Part shown: positions 8,625 to 17,609 of the stretch, piece by piece
How positions within the stretch are numbered: the stretch's first letter is position 1
Layout of the letters: every line of letters starts with the position of its first letter
From: Flavobacterium humidisoli
GTDB taxonomy: Bacteria > Bacteroidota > Bacteroidia > Flavobacteriales > Flavobacteriaceae
Length of the DNA stretch: 64,000 nucleotides
Direction: 5' to 3'
Assembly: GCF_023272795.1 (NCBI RefSeq)
Contig: NZ_CP096829.1
Location: forward strand, 4,526,001-4,590,000
Notes under the pieces: generated by a model
Database searches by the model: none
Told to the model about the DNA's origin: nothing
The model's input: the letters and a program-made list of their open reading frames with translations, nothing else
Position numbers and translations under genes: made by a program

Positions 8625-9635
8625 TTAACTGTTTAATCTTTTGTTCAATTCTTTATCAAAATCTGAAATAAAGTTTTCGTCCTGTATAACTCTAAATTTA
8701 TCATATTCAGATTCGGCTTTTAATTTTGCTTCAAGCATTGTTACTTTTCCAGTATTAGTAAGAATTGGATAATCTGCTAATTCTAAAAATTGGTTCAAAA
8801 ATTTTTCCCAATCTTCCATATTCATAACTTTTTTATTTATGGCCCTGCTTTCTGCCAAGTCTAAATAAGCAGTCACAATACGCTGCAACGCCTTGATATG
8901 TTCTTCGTTGAGATAATTCTTAGCAATAACAACATCGCTTTTTAGTATTTTTCCGTCAGGGGCATGTTTCCACGCTTTTAGTCCCATAAATAATTTTGCA
9001 GCATCCGCTTCGGTATAAATTATTTCAGCAGCCGTTTTTCCTGTAATTGCCCAATGTAATTTATTTTGTACTGTCGCAAAAAAATGTTGTGTGATAGTCG
9101 ATTGATTATTATAATCTGCCGAAAGAGCAAAAATATCTGTTACTTTTTGATAGAGTCTTCTTTCGCTTAATCTAATTTCTCGCACGCGTTCCAACATTTC
9201 GTCAAAATAATCCTGACCAAAATGTTTCATTTGCTTTAAGCGATCATCATCCATAGCAAAACCTTTGATGATGTATTCGTGCAAAATTTCTGTCGCCCAT
9301 TTTCTAAATTCAATAGCACGCTCTGAATTTACTCTATAACCAACAGCTGTTATTACCCTTAAATTATAAAATTTAGAAGTATATACTTTTCCGTCTTCCG
9401 CAGTATGTCGGAAATTCCGACATACTGAATTTTCTTCTAATTCTGCATCTGAAAAAATATTTTTTAGATGTTCTGTAATTGTAGAACGACCTTTCTGAAA
9501 TAGTTCGGCTATTCTTTTTTGCGATAGCCAAAGTGTTTGATCTTGAAAATAAACATCGATATTTACTTTGCCGTTTCCTGTTTTGAAAATAACAAAATTA
9601 GAAAGTAACTGAAGATTTTGTTCCTGATTCTCCAT
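8625..9635 (-). CDS. RhuM family protein
   Basis: 336 residues from ATG 9635, with no signal peptide, so cytoplasmic, unlike its neighbours. The sequence has the RhuM signature: KTGNGKVNIDVYFQDQTLWL, a Fic/HTH-like segment (QKRIAELFQKGRSTITEHLKNIF), then TSKFYNLRVITAVGYRVNSE and AIEFRKWATEIL. A helical C-terminal half follows. RhuM proteins were first noted on a Salmonella pathogenicity island and are scattered on genomic islands and near restriction-modification genes; their biochemical role is not established. The gene has no evident link to pectin and looks like an insertion between two blocks of the locus. A 32-codon ORF ends 3 bases before its start. Confidence 0.85.
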   Translation of the reverse strand: MENQEQNLQLLSNFVIFKTGNGKVNIDVYFQDQTLWLSQKRIAELFQKGRSTITEHLKNIFSDAELEENSVCRNFRHTAEDGKVYTSKFYNLRVITAVGYRVNSERAIEFRKWATEILHEYIIKGFAMDDDRLKQMKHFGQDYFDEMLERVREIRLSERRLYQKVTDIFALSADYNNQSTITQHFFATVQNKLHWAITGKTAAEIIYTEADAAKLFMGLKAWKHAPDGKILKSDVVIAKNYLNEEHIKALQRIVTAYLDLAESRAINKKVMNMEDWEKFLNQFLELADYPILTNTGKVTMLEAKLKAESEYDKFRVIQDENFISDFDKELNKRLNS

Positions 9636-9638
9636 AAC

Positions 9639-9737
9639 TTAATATTCTTTAATTGTTTTATTTTCTTTTTGCAACAAACCATTTTCAGTTGTCATTCTTA
9701 TATCCTTTTTAAACAAATACTCTAAATCAATTACCAT
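9639..9737 (-). CDS. Possible small ORF or gene remnant upstream of the RhuM gene
   Basis: A 32-codon frame (ATG 9737, TAA 9641-9639) ends 3 bases before the RhuM ATG. The product begins MVIDLEYLFKKDIRMTTENG and is hydrophilic. The tight spacing suggests translational coupling, or the 3' remnant of a gene that travelled with RhuM. I recognise no family. The rest of the gap up to 9855 shows nothing. Confidence 0.3.
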   Translation of the reverse strand: MVIDLEYLFKKDIRMTTENGLLQKENKTIKEY

Positions 9738-9855
9738 TTTGAATCCTTAAAGTTTAGCATTTGAATCTTGCTTTTTTATTAAAAATAGTCTTTCAAATCT
9801 ACTATTTTAAAACAGTTCTCACAACAAATCGAAGATTTACAAATACAAAACTTTT

Positions 9856-12606
9856 TTATTTAACGTTTATCGAATAATTTCCTGATGAAAGTGTAACGAC
9901 AACCTGATTGTTTTTTGCTTTATAAGAGTAAGAAGTTTTATCCAATTTCATTTTATTGATTGAAATCGCAGAAATATCTGTTGTTGGAAGATACACAATA
10001 GCCGAAGTATTTTCGGGAATGGTAAAGTTCCAAACTAAAGCTTTTTTATCTTTTTTCCAGTCGCTTTTAATTAAACCGTAAATCGATTCGTAAGAAGCAT
10101 TTACATAAGTCAATCCAGCATTAAAATCTGGCTTCATAATAATTTGTTTGAAACCCGGAGTTTCAGGATTGCTTTTGATTCCCGCCATATTTTCGTAATA
10201 CCAAATCAATAAATCGCCCAAAAGCATTACGTGATTTTGCGAATTCATAGCTGGATCGGCAGTGTTTCCGTTCCAAAGTTCCCAAATGGTGGTTGCGCCG
10301 TTTTCGACCATATAACCCCAGCTTGGATAGGTTTTGTTTGATGCCAATTTAAAAGCTAAATCACCTCGTCCAAAATTAGTCAGTGTTCGCATTAAAAACT
10401 GCGTTCCGATAACTCCTGTACTTACATGACCGTTTTTAGTTACTTCAACCTCGTGGACTAAATTTTCAAAAACTTTTTGCTGTAATTCTTCTGGAACCAT
10501 TCCGAAAGTCAACGGCAAAAGATTGGCTGTTACAGTATTGTTGGCGTAATTGTTTTTTGATGTATTAAAATATTTCGCATTGAATGCTTTTTTGATTCTG
10601 GAAGCCAGATCTTCGTAATGTGCAATGTCTCTTTCAGCATTGGCTATTACCGCAAACTTTTTCATTGTATTTAAAAGCTGATAGAAAAAGGCGCTCGAGA
10701 TCAATTCGCCATCTGTTAAACGAGCAGGATCTTTAGAACGAATTAACTCTAATGATTCGGGCGGAACACACCAATCTCCGTATTTATCTTTAGTCATGAT
10801 GTCATCAACCAAATAATTTTCTTCCATATAATCCATCCATTTTTTCATAGACGGATATTGTTTTTGAATTACTTTTTTGTCTCCAAACTGCTGATACAGC
10901 ATATCAGCAACTGTAATATAAGTTCCCGGCCAAGTCACATTATCACCATAATAACGCCAGAAAGCTGGTGCAACATCCGGAATTCCGCCGTCGATAGTCT
11001 GTGCGTTTTTAATATCGTCAAGCCATTTTGCATATAATGTTTGGTTATCAAATAAAAAACTTTCACCATAAGCTCCTGTTGTTCTGTCTCCCAACCAAGG
11101 CTGACGCTCGTTTCTCTGTGGACAATCAATTGGCATTCCTTTATAATTTCCGCTGATTCCCCACCAAGCATTCTTAAAAATCTGATTCATAATTGGATTT
11201 GAAGAATCGAAAGTTCCTGTTGTGGCAATATCATCGTAAACGACTTTTCCAACAAAATTCTCTATACTTGGTTTGGTTTTAAAACCTGAAATTTCAACAA
11301 ATCTAAAACCGTGAAAAATAAAACGAGGTTCCCATACTTCATCTCCTTCGCCTTTTAAAGTATAAATATCAGTCGTTTTAGCATCGCGTAGATTCGCAAT
11401 ATACAACGAACCATCCGGCTGTAAAGATTCTGCAAACTTCATCGTGATTTTCTCGCCCGCATTTCCTTTCACTTTCAATTGCAGCCAGCCTACCATATTC
11501 TGTCCCATATCTAAGATATAAGTTCCTTTTGGTGTCTGTTTGATTGAAATAGGTTTTACTTCGCGTTTAATTTTCATATTCGCCGACATCTGTCCTTCGT
11601 AAAATCCGCCTGGTTCCTGAACATATTCTGCCGAAAGCCATTTTTTATCATCAAAATTAATGGTATTCCAGCCTTTCATTTCTTTACGAGCATCGTATTC
11701 TTCTCCGTCGTATTCGTTGTTTGACAAGATTGGTCCATCAGTTGTGATTTTCCAAGTATCGTCTGTGCGAATAACATCTTTGCTTCCATCTGTATATTCT
11801 ACAAATAACTGCAAAGCCATTTTCGGATAGCCAAAAGTTTTGATTTTATAAGGTTTATAATCCTGACGCATCGTAAAAAAACGTCCGTTTCCTAAAATCG
11901 TTCCCAATGCATTTTTGCCTTCTTTCAATTGCGAAGTCACATCAAAAACATTGTATTTCAAATTCTTCGTATAATCCGTAGGAACGGGAGCCAAAACCTG
12001 ATCGCCAATTTTATTTCCGTTAATGTACAGCTCATACAAGCCCATTCCCATGATATAAACTTTGGCATTTTTGACTTTCTTTTTCAAGTCAATTTCTTTT
12101 CTTAAATATCTGGCTGATAATCGAGAATACTGCGAAATACTATCGCCCGGAGAAGTTTTTTCATACCCAATCCAACGCGTCGATTTCCAGTCCGCATAAG
12201 TTAAAATCCCGATGCTGAAATGAGCTGGTTCTGCTGATTTTACTTCGCCTTTATTGGTAGAAATAATTGCTTTCCAGTAAACATCTTGTCTGTCTTTTAG
12301 CTTTTTTCCGTTGTAAATTACGTTTACAGATTCATCGCTTTGTACTTTTCCACTGTCCCATAAATCAGCGTTTCCTGCGTTTAGCTTTTCTAAAGTTGAA
12401 GAAGCTAATATTTGAAAATGGGTTTGTTTGACATCATTTACGTTTGCTTTTATTTTCCAGCTCAATCTTGGCTGTAAAACATCAATTCCTTCCGGATTCG
12501 TCAGCATTTCGCACTTTAAGTCCACAACACTGATTTTATTTTGGGCTTTCGCCGAAAGTGTAAAAAGTGAGAGGATTATTATTAGATGTAAAAAAAACTT
12601 TTTCAT
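9856..12606 (-). CDS. GH78 alpha-L-rhamnosidase
   Basis: 916 residues with a signal peptide (MKKFFLHLIIILSLFTLSAKAQ). The domain order is that of bacterial alpha-L-rhamnosidases: N-terminal fibronectin-like domain (CEMLTNPEGIDVLQPRLSW), jelly roll (YINGNKIGDQVLAPVPTDY, LGNGRFF), concanavalin-like domain, and an (alpha/alpha)6 barrel from about residue 450 to 800. The general-acid motif DCPQRNERQPWLGD is at about residues 495-508, and the second catalytic region IWELWNG is intact. It would release L-rhamnose from RG-I or RG-II oligosaccharides in the periplasm by inversion. A second GH78 at 19177-21951 differs enough to suggest a different linkage. It lies upstream of RhuM and downstream of the HEAT-like gene. 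Confidence 0.92.
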   Translation of the reverse strand: MKKFFLHLIIILSLFTLSAKAQNKISVVDLKCEMLTNPEGIDVLQPRLSWKIKANVNDVKQTHFQILASSTLEKLNAGNADLWDSGKVQSDESVNVIYNGKKLKDRQDVYWKAIISTNKGEVKSAEPAHFSIGILTYADWKSTRWIGYEKTSPGDSISQYSRLSARYLRKEIDLKKKVKNAKVYIMGMGLYELYINGNKIGDQVLAPVPTDYTKNLKYNVFDVTSQLKEGKNALGTILGNGRFFTMRQDYKPYKIKTFGYPKMALQLFVEYTDGSKDVIRTDDTWKITTDGPILSNNEYDGEEYDARKEMKGWNTINFDDKKWLSAEYVQEPGGFYEGQMSANMKIKREVKPISIKQTPKGTYILDMGQNMVGWLQLKVKGNAGEKITMKFAESLQPDGSLYIANLRDAKTTDIYTLKGEGDEVWEPRFIFHGFRFVEISGFKTKPSIENFVGKVVYDDIATTGTFDSSNPIMNQIFKNAWWGISGNYKGMPIDCPQRNERQPWLGDRTTGAYGESFLFDNQTLYAKWLDDIKNAQTIDGGIPDVAPAFWRYYGDNVTWPGTYITVADMLYQQFGDKKVIQKQYPSMKKWMDYMEENYLVDDIMTKDKYGDWCVPPESLELIRSKDPARLTDGELISSAFFYQLLNTMKKFAVIANAERDIAHYEDLASRIKKAFNAKYFNTSKNNYANNTVTANLLPLTFGMVPEELQQKVFENLVHEVEVTKNGHVSTGVIGTQFLMRTLTNFGRGDLAFKLASNKTYPSWGYMVENGATTIWELWNGNTADPAMNSQNHVMLLGDLLIWYYENMAGIKSNPETPGFKQIIMKPDFNAGLTYVNASYESIYGLIKSDWKKDKKALVWNFTIPENTSAIVYLPTTDISAISINKMKLDKTSYSYKAKNNQVVVTLSSGNYSINVK

Positions 12607-12685
12607 GATTTTATTTTAAACTGCTATTTTTTATGTTCCGAAGACTGGTATATTTAGTAATTAAGCTAACTGAAAATGTTACATT

Positions 12686-13288
12686 TTATAAAGAATAGAC
12701 ATTACCATATCTCCCTCTGATTTTATCCATTAAACTTAAATCCTTAACTTGAATATTCCTTCCCTTTAGCATCTTGTGCGCGTTCCAGCGAATTTTCCAA
12801 TTGGTATCTTTTGTTTTGTCTCTTAGTTTTGAAATAACCGACTGTTTAATTCCTAAACCATCAAAATCCAGCCAATATTCCAATAACGACAACGAATTAA
12901 ATCGAATTTGCAATTTTTGATTATCAAGCTCTTTAACCAAAATTTCTATAACCTTTTCTGCGTCTAAAGAATTCGTTTCATCAACTGTAATATTCTCTAA
13001 AAGAGGATAAAGCTTCTCCATTTTATTTTGATTGATGGCGATTTCAAAAACCCTGATAAATTCTTTGGTTAAAAAATCATTCCAAAAACTATAATTTTCG
13101 CATTCAGATAAAGAATAATAGATTAGACTAATTTTATCTGTTTCTGAAAAAAGCTTTTCTTCGCAGAAACTTTTTAATTCTTCAACATTGTTTCTGCATA
13201 TTTTTTCTGTAGTTGCTTCTACTTTTTCTGATGCATCAAAATCCAGATTCGAATATTCTTCATACCCCATTATAGAATCAAATACCAT
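12686..13288 (-). CDS. HEAT-like alpha-helical protein of unknown function
   Basis: 200 residues from ATG 13288, no signal peptide. The sequence is almost entirely helical: LKSFCEEKLFSETDKISLIY, then KVIEILVKELDNQKLQIRFN, and SVISKLRDKTKDTNWKIRWN resemble degenerate HEAT repeats. I recognise no catalytic motif or named family. It starts 14 bases after the stop of the MGH1-like hydrolase gene, so it is probably cotranscribed, but it is a cytoplasmic oddity among exported enzymes. It could be a chaperone-like or immunity-like scaffold; nothing in the sequence chooses between these. Confidence 0.65.
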   Translation of the reverse strand: MVFDSIMGYEEYSNLDFDASEKVEATTEKICRNNVEELKSFCEEKLFSETDKISLIYYSLSECENYSFWNDFLTKEFIRVFEIAINQNKMEKLYPLLENITVDETNSLDAEKVIEILVKELDNQKLQIRFNSLSLLEYWLDFDGLGIKQSVISKLRDKTKDTNWKIRWNAHKMLKGRNIQVKDLSLMDKIRGRYGNVYSL

Positions 13289-13302
13289 ATTGTTTTTTTT
13301 AT

Positions 13303-14871
13303 TTAATTGGAAACCAACTTCTCTAATCTCTCAGAAAAAGCAATTTCCTTTCCGTTTTTAAAGATCCTGAAACCTTTTCCTTTTTTATATTTTTCTCCGG
13401 TTTTATCCCAAAGAATCGTAATAATATTGCCGTGATACAAAACATTATCCAAACAAAACCAATCCCATTTTTCCTGTGGAATCAACGGATTCACTTCTAT
13501 CTTTTCATCCGCTCTTGGACGCAAACCAACCAATCCTGTAATCATCAAATCGTTAAAAGTCGAGTGATTATAATAACGGCTTCTCTCTCTGTCGCCCATT
13601 AGCCAATATCCTGTTGTTTCATCCAAATACTCGCCAAGATAAGGTTTCCCTCTGTAATATTGCGACTGCACGTACAAATCCATTTGTTTGAAATAATCCG
13701 TCTTAGCCACAAAATTCTGATCATAATTATTCAGAACATTCGCTAAAGCCGTCAAAGTCTGAGAACTTGCAAATGGCCAAATGGCTCCGTCCCACTCGCA
13801 GGTTCCGGTTCCATGCGTTCTAAAACGCGGACTTCTTCTTTCGGCTGTTGTCAAACCAAACGGCGCCGAAAATCCTTTTTCGTCCTTAATTTGTTCCCAC
13901 GCTTTTTCAAAACCTTTTCCTTTTTCTGGAAGATTAAAATACCACGGAATAAATCCGATCGCTTCTCTAACCTGCGCTAATGTATCTTTTTCTGTTAAAG
14001 TTTCAAAAAACTCGCTTTTAGCATTCCATAATTTGGTTTCGACTAATTGCTGCAAAACAGCTGCTTTCGCTTTAAATTTTGTTTCTGCTTCCTTATCGCC
14101 TTTCATAGCAGCCATTTTAGAAATCGCCATAGCGTTCCCAAACATATAACTGTTAATCGTTGGTCTTGCATTTTGCACTTTACGCCCGCCGCTTAAAGAT
14201 TCTTCCATTCCATCTTTTACATCATGCTGCCAAAACAAACCATCCTTGCGCTGACGGTCTTTTTCCCAAACAGCATAATCTGTTACCATGTCTGGATACA
14301 TATCCAATAGAAATTTTTCATCTTTATTCACCAAATAACGGTTGTACAAAGCATCAGCTGTCCAACTGCTGAATTTATACAATTTGTTCATCGGTTTTCC
14401 ATCATTTCCTCGGTACCAAATTTTCACATCCTGCTCAATATACTGCGGATCATGAATCCATCTGAATTCATTAATGTGATGCCCTAAAGCACAACTGATC
14501 ATGTTGTATTTATCTGCATACGAACGATCTACCAAGAACTCGGTAATCGCAAATCCCTGTGGTGTTTTTTTAATATGCTTTCTCGCACTCCACCAACGGA
14601 AATAGTAAATCTCCTCAAAATTCTGCTGCGGACATTCAAACAACGGAATATTCTTTTCCATCCAAATCCACGCACTGTCATTCGGAATCGCAAATTTCAA
14701 ATTTTCATCTTCCATCGTGTTGAAATAATCAACATAATGTTTGAAGTTCTTTTCTTTTAAAACAACCGCTTTTCCTTTTTGAGAATGCCCTGCGCCCGAT
14801 TTACAGCTTATGTTCAAAGTTGAAACCAAGATTAGTAAAGCAATTATTTTGTATTTAAAATGATGTAACAT
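13303..14871 (-). CDS. MGH1-like (alpha/alpha)6 glycoside hydrolase lipoprotein, GH142 candidate
   Basis: 522 residues from ATG 14871. The N-terminus MLHHFKYKIIALLILVSTLNISC fits a lipoprotein signal. The body is an (alpha/alpha)6-barrel hydrolase with aromatic and acidic clusters typical of this superfamily: EEIYYFRWWSARKHI, WIHDPQYIEQDVKIWYRGND, DGLFWQHDVKDGMEESLSGG, CEWDGAIWPFASSQTLTALA and DRERSRYYNHSTFNDLMITG. The size and fold fit the GH142 beta-L-arabinofuranosidase module that in B. thetaiotaomicron BT1020 is fused to a GH143 module. Here it stands alone, with a GH143 candidate at 22094-23956. Assignment to GH142 is inference from fold and locus; the general hydrolase call is firmer. 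Confidence 0.65.
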   Translation of the reverse strand: MLHHFKYKIIALLILVSTLNISCKSGAGHSQKGKAVVLKEKNFKHYVDYFNTMEDENLKFAIPNDSAWIWMEKNIPLFECPQQNFEEIYYFRWWSARKHIKKTPQGFAITEFLVDRSYADKYNMISCALGHHINEFRWIHDPQYIEQDVKIWYRGNDGKPMNKLYKFSSWTADALYNRYLVNKDEKFLLDMYPDMVTDYAVWEKDRQRKDGLFWQHDVKDGMEESLSGGRKVQNARPTINSYMFGNAMAISKMAAMKGDKEAETKFKAKAAVLQQLVETKLWNAKSEFFETLTEKDTLAQVREAIGFIPWYFNLPEKGKGFEKAWEQIKDEKGFSAPFGLTTAERRSPRFRTHGTGTCEWDGAIWPFASSQTLTALANVLNNYDQNFVAKTDYFKQMDLYVQSQYYRGKPYLGEYLDETTGYWLMGDRERSRYYNHSTFNDLMITGLVGLRPRADEKIEVNPLIPQEKWDWFCLDNVLYHGNIITILWDKTGEKYKKGKGFRIFKNGKEIAFSERLEKLVSN

Positions 14872-14904
14872 ATTCTGTTTCTATTTTATTCTTTTCATAT
14901 AGTT

Positions 14905-15007
14905 TTGTCATTTCGACGTAAGGAGAAATCACACGCGGGATTCCGTAACGAGAATCTCCAATCTTTGTCGAGCTTCGAGTGTGATTCCTCGTTCCTCGGA
15001 ATGACAA
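14905..15007. repeat. Dispersed palindromic repeat A, copy 3
   Basis: Starts TTGTCATTTCGACG and ends CCTCGTTCCTCGGAATGACAA. It fills the gap between the GH95 and MGH1-like genes. The right arm has an intact IS110 target core (TCGTTCCTCGGAATGA, 14989-15004). Confidence 0.85.
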
Positions 15008-15024
15008 ACTATACTTATAATGTA

Positions 15025-17475
15025 TTAATTCCCCGTAAAAGTATACGTCTGCCCTGCTTTCATATTCACATCGTAAATATTATAATTTGGCAGTTTTACT
15101 TTTTCCAGTTTCGCTTGATCAGAGATAATCGGTTTCTTTACTTGAACATCATAAATCAACGGATTTGGATTTTTGCCTTTTGCTTTTTTAAGCGAATTTC
15201 CTTTTAAAGTATTTTCTACTTTCAATCTACAGTTTCCTCCTATTTTGGAGTAGATTTTCAACTCCGAAACTTTATTGTTTTTCCACGTCATGTCAATTAC
15301 AAATCCGCCTCTGGCCACCAGACCTTTTATACTTCCGTCTTTCCAAACGCTAGGTAAAGCCGGCAATAAATGTATTTCATCTTCCTGACTCTGCATTAAC
15401 ATTTCAGCAAAACCGGCTGTGCATCCAAAGTTACCATCAATTTGAAACGGCTGATGCGCATCTAACATATTCGGATACGTTCCACCGCCTTTTCTTTGGT
15501 CAGCTGTCACCAAATGCAATTGATCCTGAATTAATTTATAAGCATGATTTCCGTCTAAAAGTCTGGCCCATAAATTTACTTTCCATCCCATCGACCAGCC
15601 TGTAGATTCGTCTGTTCTGTAAATCAAAGATTGCTTGGCCGCTTCAAATAACTCAGGTGTTTTAATTGCCGAAATCTGATTACTCGGATACAATCCGTAT
15701 AAATGCGAAACGTGTCGGTGATTGTCTTTTGGATTATCCCAATCCTCCTGCCATTCTTGTAACTGACTGTGTTTTCCAACCTTCATTGGAGGCATTTTAG
15801 CTAAAGCATCACGTACTTTTTTCACATAAGCTGCATCCGGAGAAACCAAAGCCGAAGCCTCAGTAACATGCGTAAACAAATCAAAAATCAATTGATTGTC
15901 CATTGTAGTTCCGGAAGCAATTGTCGCTTTTCCTGTTCCGCCCGCATGTGTGTTTTCGGGAGAACTTGAAGGGACAACCACCAAATATTTTGTATTCGGA
16001 TCGATCACCATAAAATCAAGGAAAAAATCTGCAGCTCCTTTCATAATTGGATAAATTTCTGCCAGATATTTTTTATCACCAGTGTATAAATATCTTTCCC
16101 ATAAATCCTGACAAATCCATGCACCGCCTGTCGGCCACATTCCTGATGCAGCAGAATCTACGGGAGCCGTTACACGCCAGATATCGGTATTGTGGTGCAA
16201 AACCCAACCGCTGGCATTGTACATTATTTTCGCAGTTTCTGCGCCCGTAACACTTAATTCTTTTGCCATTTGAACAAAAGGTTCGTGCATTTCCTGAAGA
16301 TTGGTTACCTGTGCAGGCCAATAATTCATTTCGGCATTGATGTTTGTGGTGTATTTACTGTCCCAAGGAGGTGTTACCATGTCGTTCCAAATTCCCTGCA
16401 AATTAGCCGGCTGACCGCCTGGCTGTGAACTCGAAATTAAAAGATAACGTCCAAACTGAAAATACAAAGCTGCCAATTGCGGATCAAATTGTTTCGAGAA
16501 GTCGCGAATTCTTTCGTTTGTTGGTTGCTTCACTAAATCATTCGAACCTAAATTTAAAGCCACTCTGTTGAAAAATTTTTGGTAATAATCAACGTGGGAT
16601 TTTTTTATGGTTTCAAAATCTTTTACTTCGGCTTTAGCCAAATACTCTTTACTTTTGGCAATTTCATCGCCCGATATATCCTGATAATTTTTAAAATTAG
16701 TTGCGATCGAAATATACAAAGTCACTTCATCGGCTTTATTAATGCTTAAGATTCCGTTGCTGGCGTTAATTTCGCCGCCTTTATTTTTAGCCGTTAAACG
16801 CCCCTGAAATTTTACTTTTCCTTTTACGCCTTCAAAATTAGTCCCTAAACCCGAAAGTATGATTTGGTTTCCTTCTGTTGAAGCTACCGTTTTATCAATC
16901 GGACTATTCATAAAAACATTGCAGGTAATCTGCCCCGGCTGACTCGCCGAAAGTTTCACCACAATAACCTGATCTGAAAATGCGGTTAGAATTTCTCTGG
17001 TAAATTCGATACCGTTTACTTTGTATTTTACTTTTGCGGTGGCGGTGCTTATATCTAAATCACGGTAATAATCGGTATATTTTTGATGTCCTGCGAAGGA
17101 AATATAAACGCTCCCAAAAGTTTGGTACGGCATTCCGTCATTAGTCTGCGACATAATATCTTTGGTTGCCAAATCCTGTGCTTCATCAAATTTCCCATCA
17201 AAAATAAGCTGTCTTACTTTTGGCAAAGCCTCGATTGATTTAGAATGTGCATTGCTGTTTGGAGAACCTGCCCAAATGGTTTCTTCATTCAATTGCAAAC
17301 GTTCTACAGCAGGATCGCCAAAAACCATCGCCCCCAAGCGTCCGTTACCTAATGGCAAAGCTTCGTTCCAGATTGCAGCCGGTTTATCGTACCATAATTT
17401 CAGGTCGTTTTGTGCTGTTGCTGTAAGCGAAAAAATCCCAAAACAAATCGCCGTAATTTTACTTTTTAACTTCAT
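15025..17475 (-). CDS. GH95 alpha-L-fucosidase / alpha-L-galactosidase
   Basis: I use the ATG at 17475 (816 residues); a GTG 21 bases upstream lies in a repeat. The signal peptide is MKLKSKITAICFGIFSLTATAQ. The N-terminal domain opens with the GH95 hallmark WNEALPLGNGRLGAMVFGD and LNEETIWAG. The (alpha/alpha)6 barrel carries TTNINAEMNYWPAQ (about 381), HHNTDIWRV, LQEWQEDWD with the likely general acid Glu (about 573), HRHVSHLYGLYPSNQ, and IDGNFGCTAGFAEM (about 680). GH95 enzymes cut alpha-1,2-L-fucose or, in RG-II chain A, the terminal L-galactose by inversion. In this locus the L-galactosidase role is the more likely, but both remain possible. Catalytic positions are from memory of the family. 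Confidence 0.92.
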   Translation of the reverse strand: MKLKSKITAICFGIFSLTATAQNDLKLWYDKPAAIWNEALPLGNGRLGAMVFGDPAVERLQLNEETIWAGSPNSNAHSKSIEALPKVRQLIFDGKFDEAQDLATKDIMSQTNDGMPYQTFGSVYISFAGHQKYTDYYRDLDISTATAKVKYKVNGIEFTREILTAFSDQVIVVKLSASQPGQITCNVFMNSPIDKTVASTEGNQIILSGLGTNFEGVKGKVKFQGRLTAKNKGGEINASNGILSINKADEVTLYISIATNFKNYQDISGDEIAKSKEYLAKAEVKDFETIKKSHVDYYQKFFNRVALNLGSNDLVKQPTNERIRDFSKQFDPQLAALYFQFGRYLLISSSQPGGQPANLQGIWNDMVTPPWDSKYTTNINAEMNYWPAQVTNLQEMHEPFVQMAKELSVTGAETAKIMYNASGWVLHHNTDIWRVTAPVDSAASGMWPTGGAWICQDLWERYLYTGDKKYLAEIYPIMKGAADFFLDFMVIDPNTKYLVVVPSSSPENTHAGGTGKATIASGTTMDNQLIFDLFTHVTEASALVSPDAAYVKKVRDALAKMPPMKVGKHSQLQEWQEDWDNPKDNHRHVSHLYGLYPSNQISAIKTPELFEAAKQSLIYRTDESTGWSMGWKVNLWARLLDGNHAYKLIQDQLHLVTADQRKGGGTYPNMLDAHQPFQIDGNFGCTAGFAEMLMQSQEDEIHLLPALPSVWKDGSIKGLVARGGFVIDMTWKNNKVSELKIYSKIGGNCRLKVENTLKGNSLKKAKGKNPNPLIYDVQVKKPIISDQAKLEKVKLPNYNIYDVNMKAGQTYTFTGN

Positions 17476-17491
17476 AGTATATTTTTTTTTC

Positions 17492-17609
17492 GCCACGAAT
17501 TCACGAATTAACTCTAATCATTCTTTGCGTTTAATTTCTCAAATTTATTTTTCTAATAATTAAAAATACTCTCGCAGATTATGGAGATTAATAATTCGTG
17601 AATTCGTGG
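17492..17609. repeat. Inverted repeat B-variant (GCCACGAATTCACGAATT)
   Basis: The outer arms are GCCACGAATTCACGAATTA and TAATTCGTGAATTCGTGGC, with CTCGCAGATTATGGAGATT inside. The right arm runs into the stop codon of the esterase gene, so the hairpin begins immediately after that gene ends. Confidence 0.8.

Noticed and set aside
8625..9737. Toxin-antitoxin pair formed by the 32-codon ORF and RhuM
   Set aside because: The ORF resembles no antitoxin and RhuM has no established toxin role; no evidence beyond adjacency.
14905..15207. 100-codon plus-strand frame
   Set aside because: It is antisense to GH95 and reads through repeat A; no independent coding signal.
17162..17563. 133-codon plus-strand frame
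   Set aside because: It is antisense to the GH95 N-terminus and ends in a repeat.
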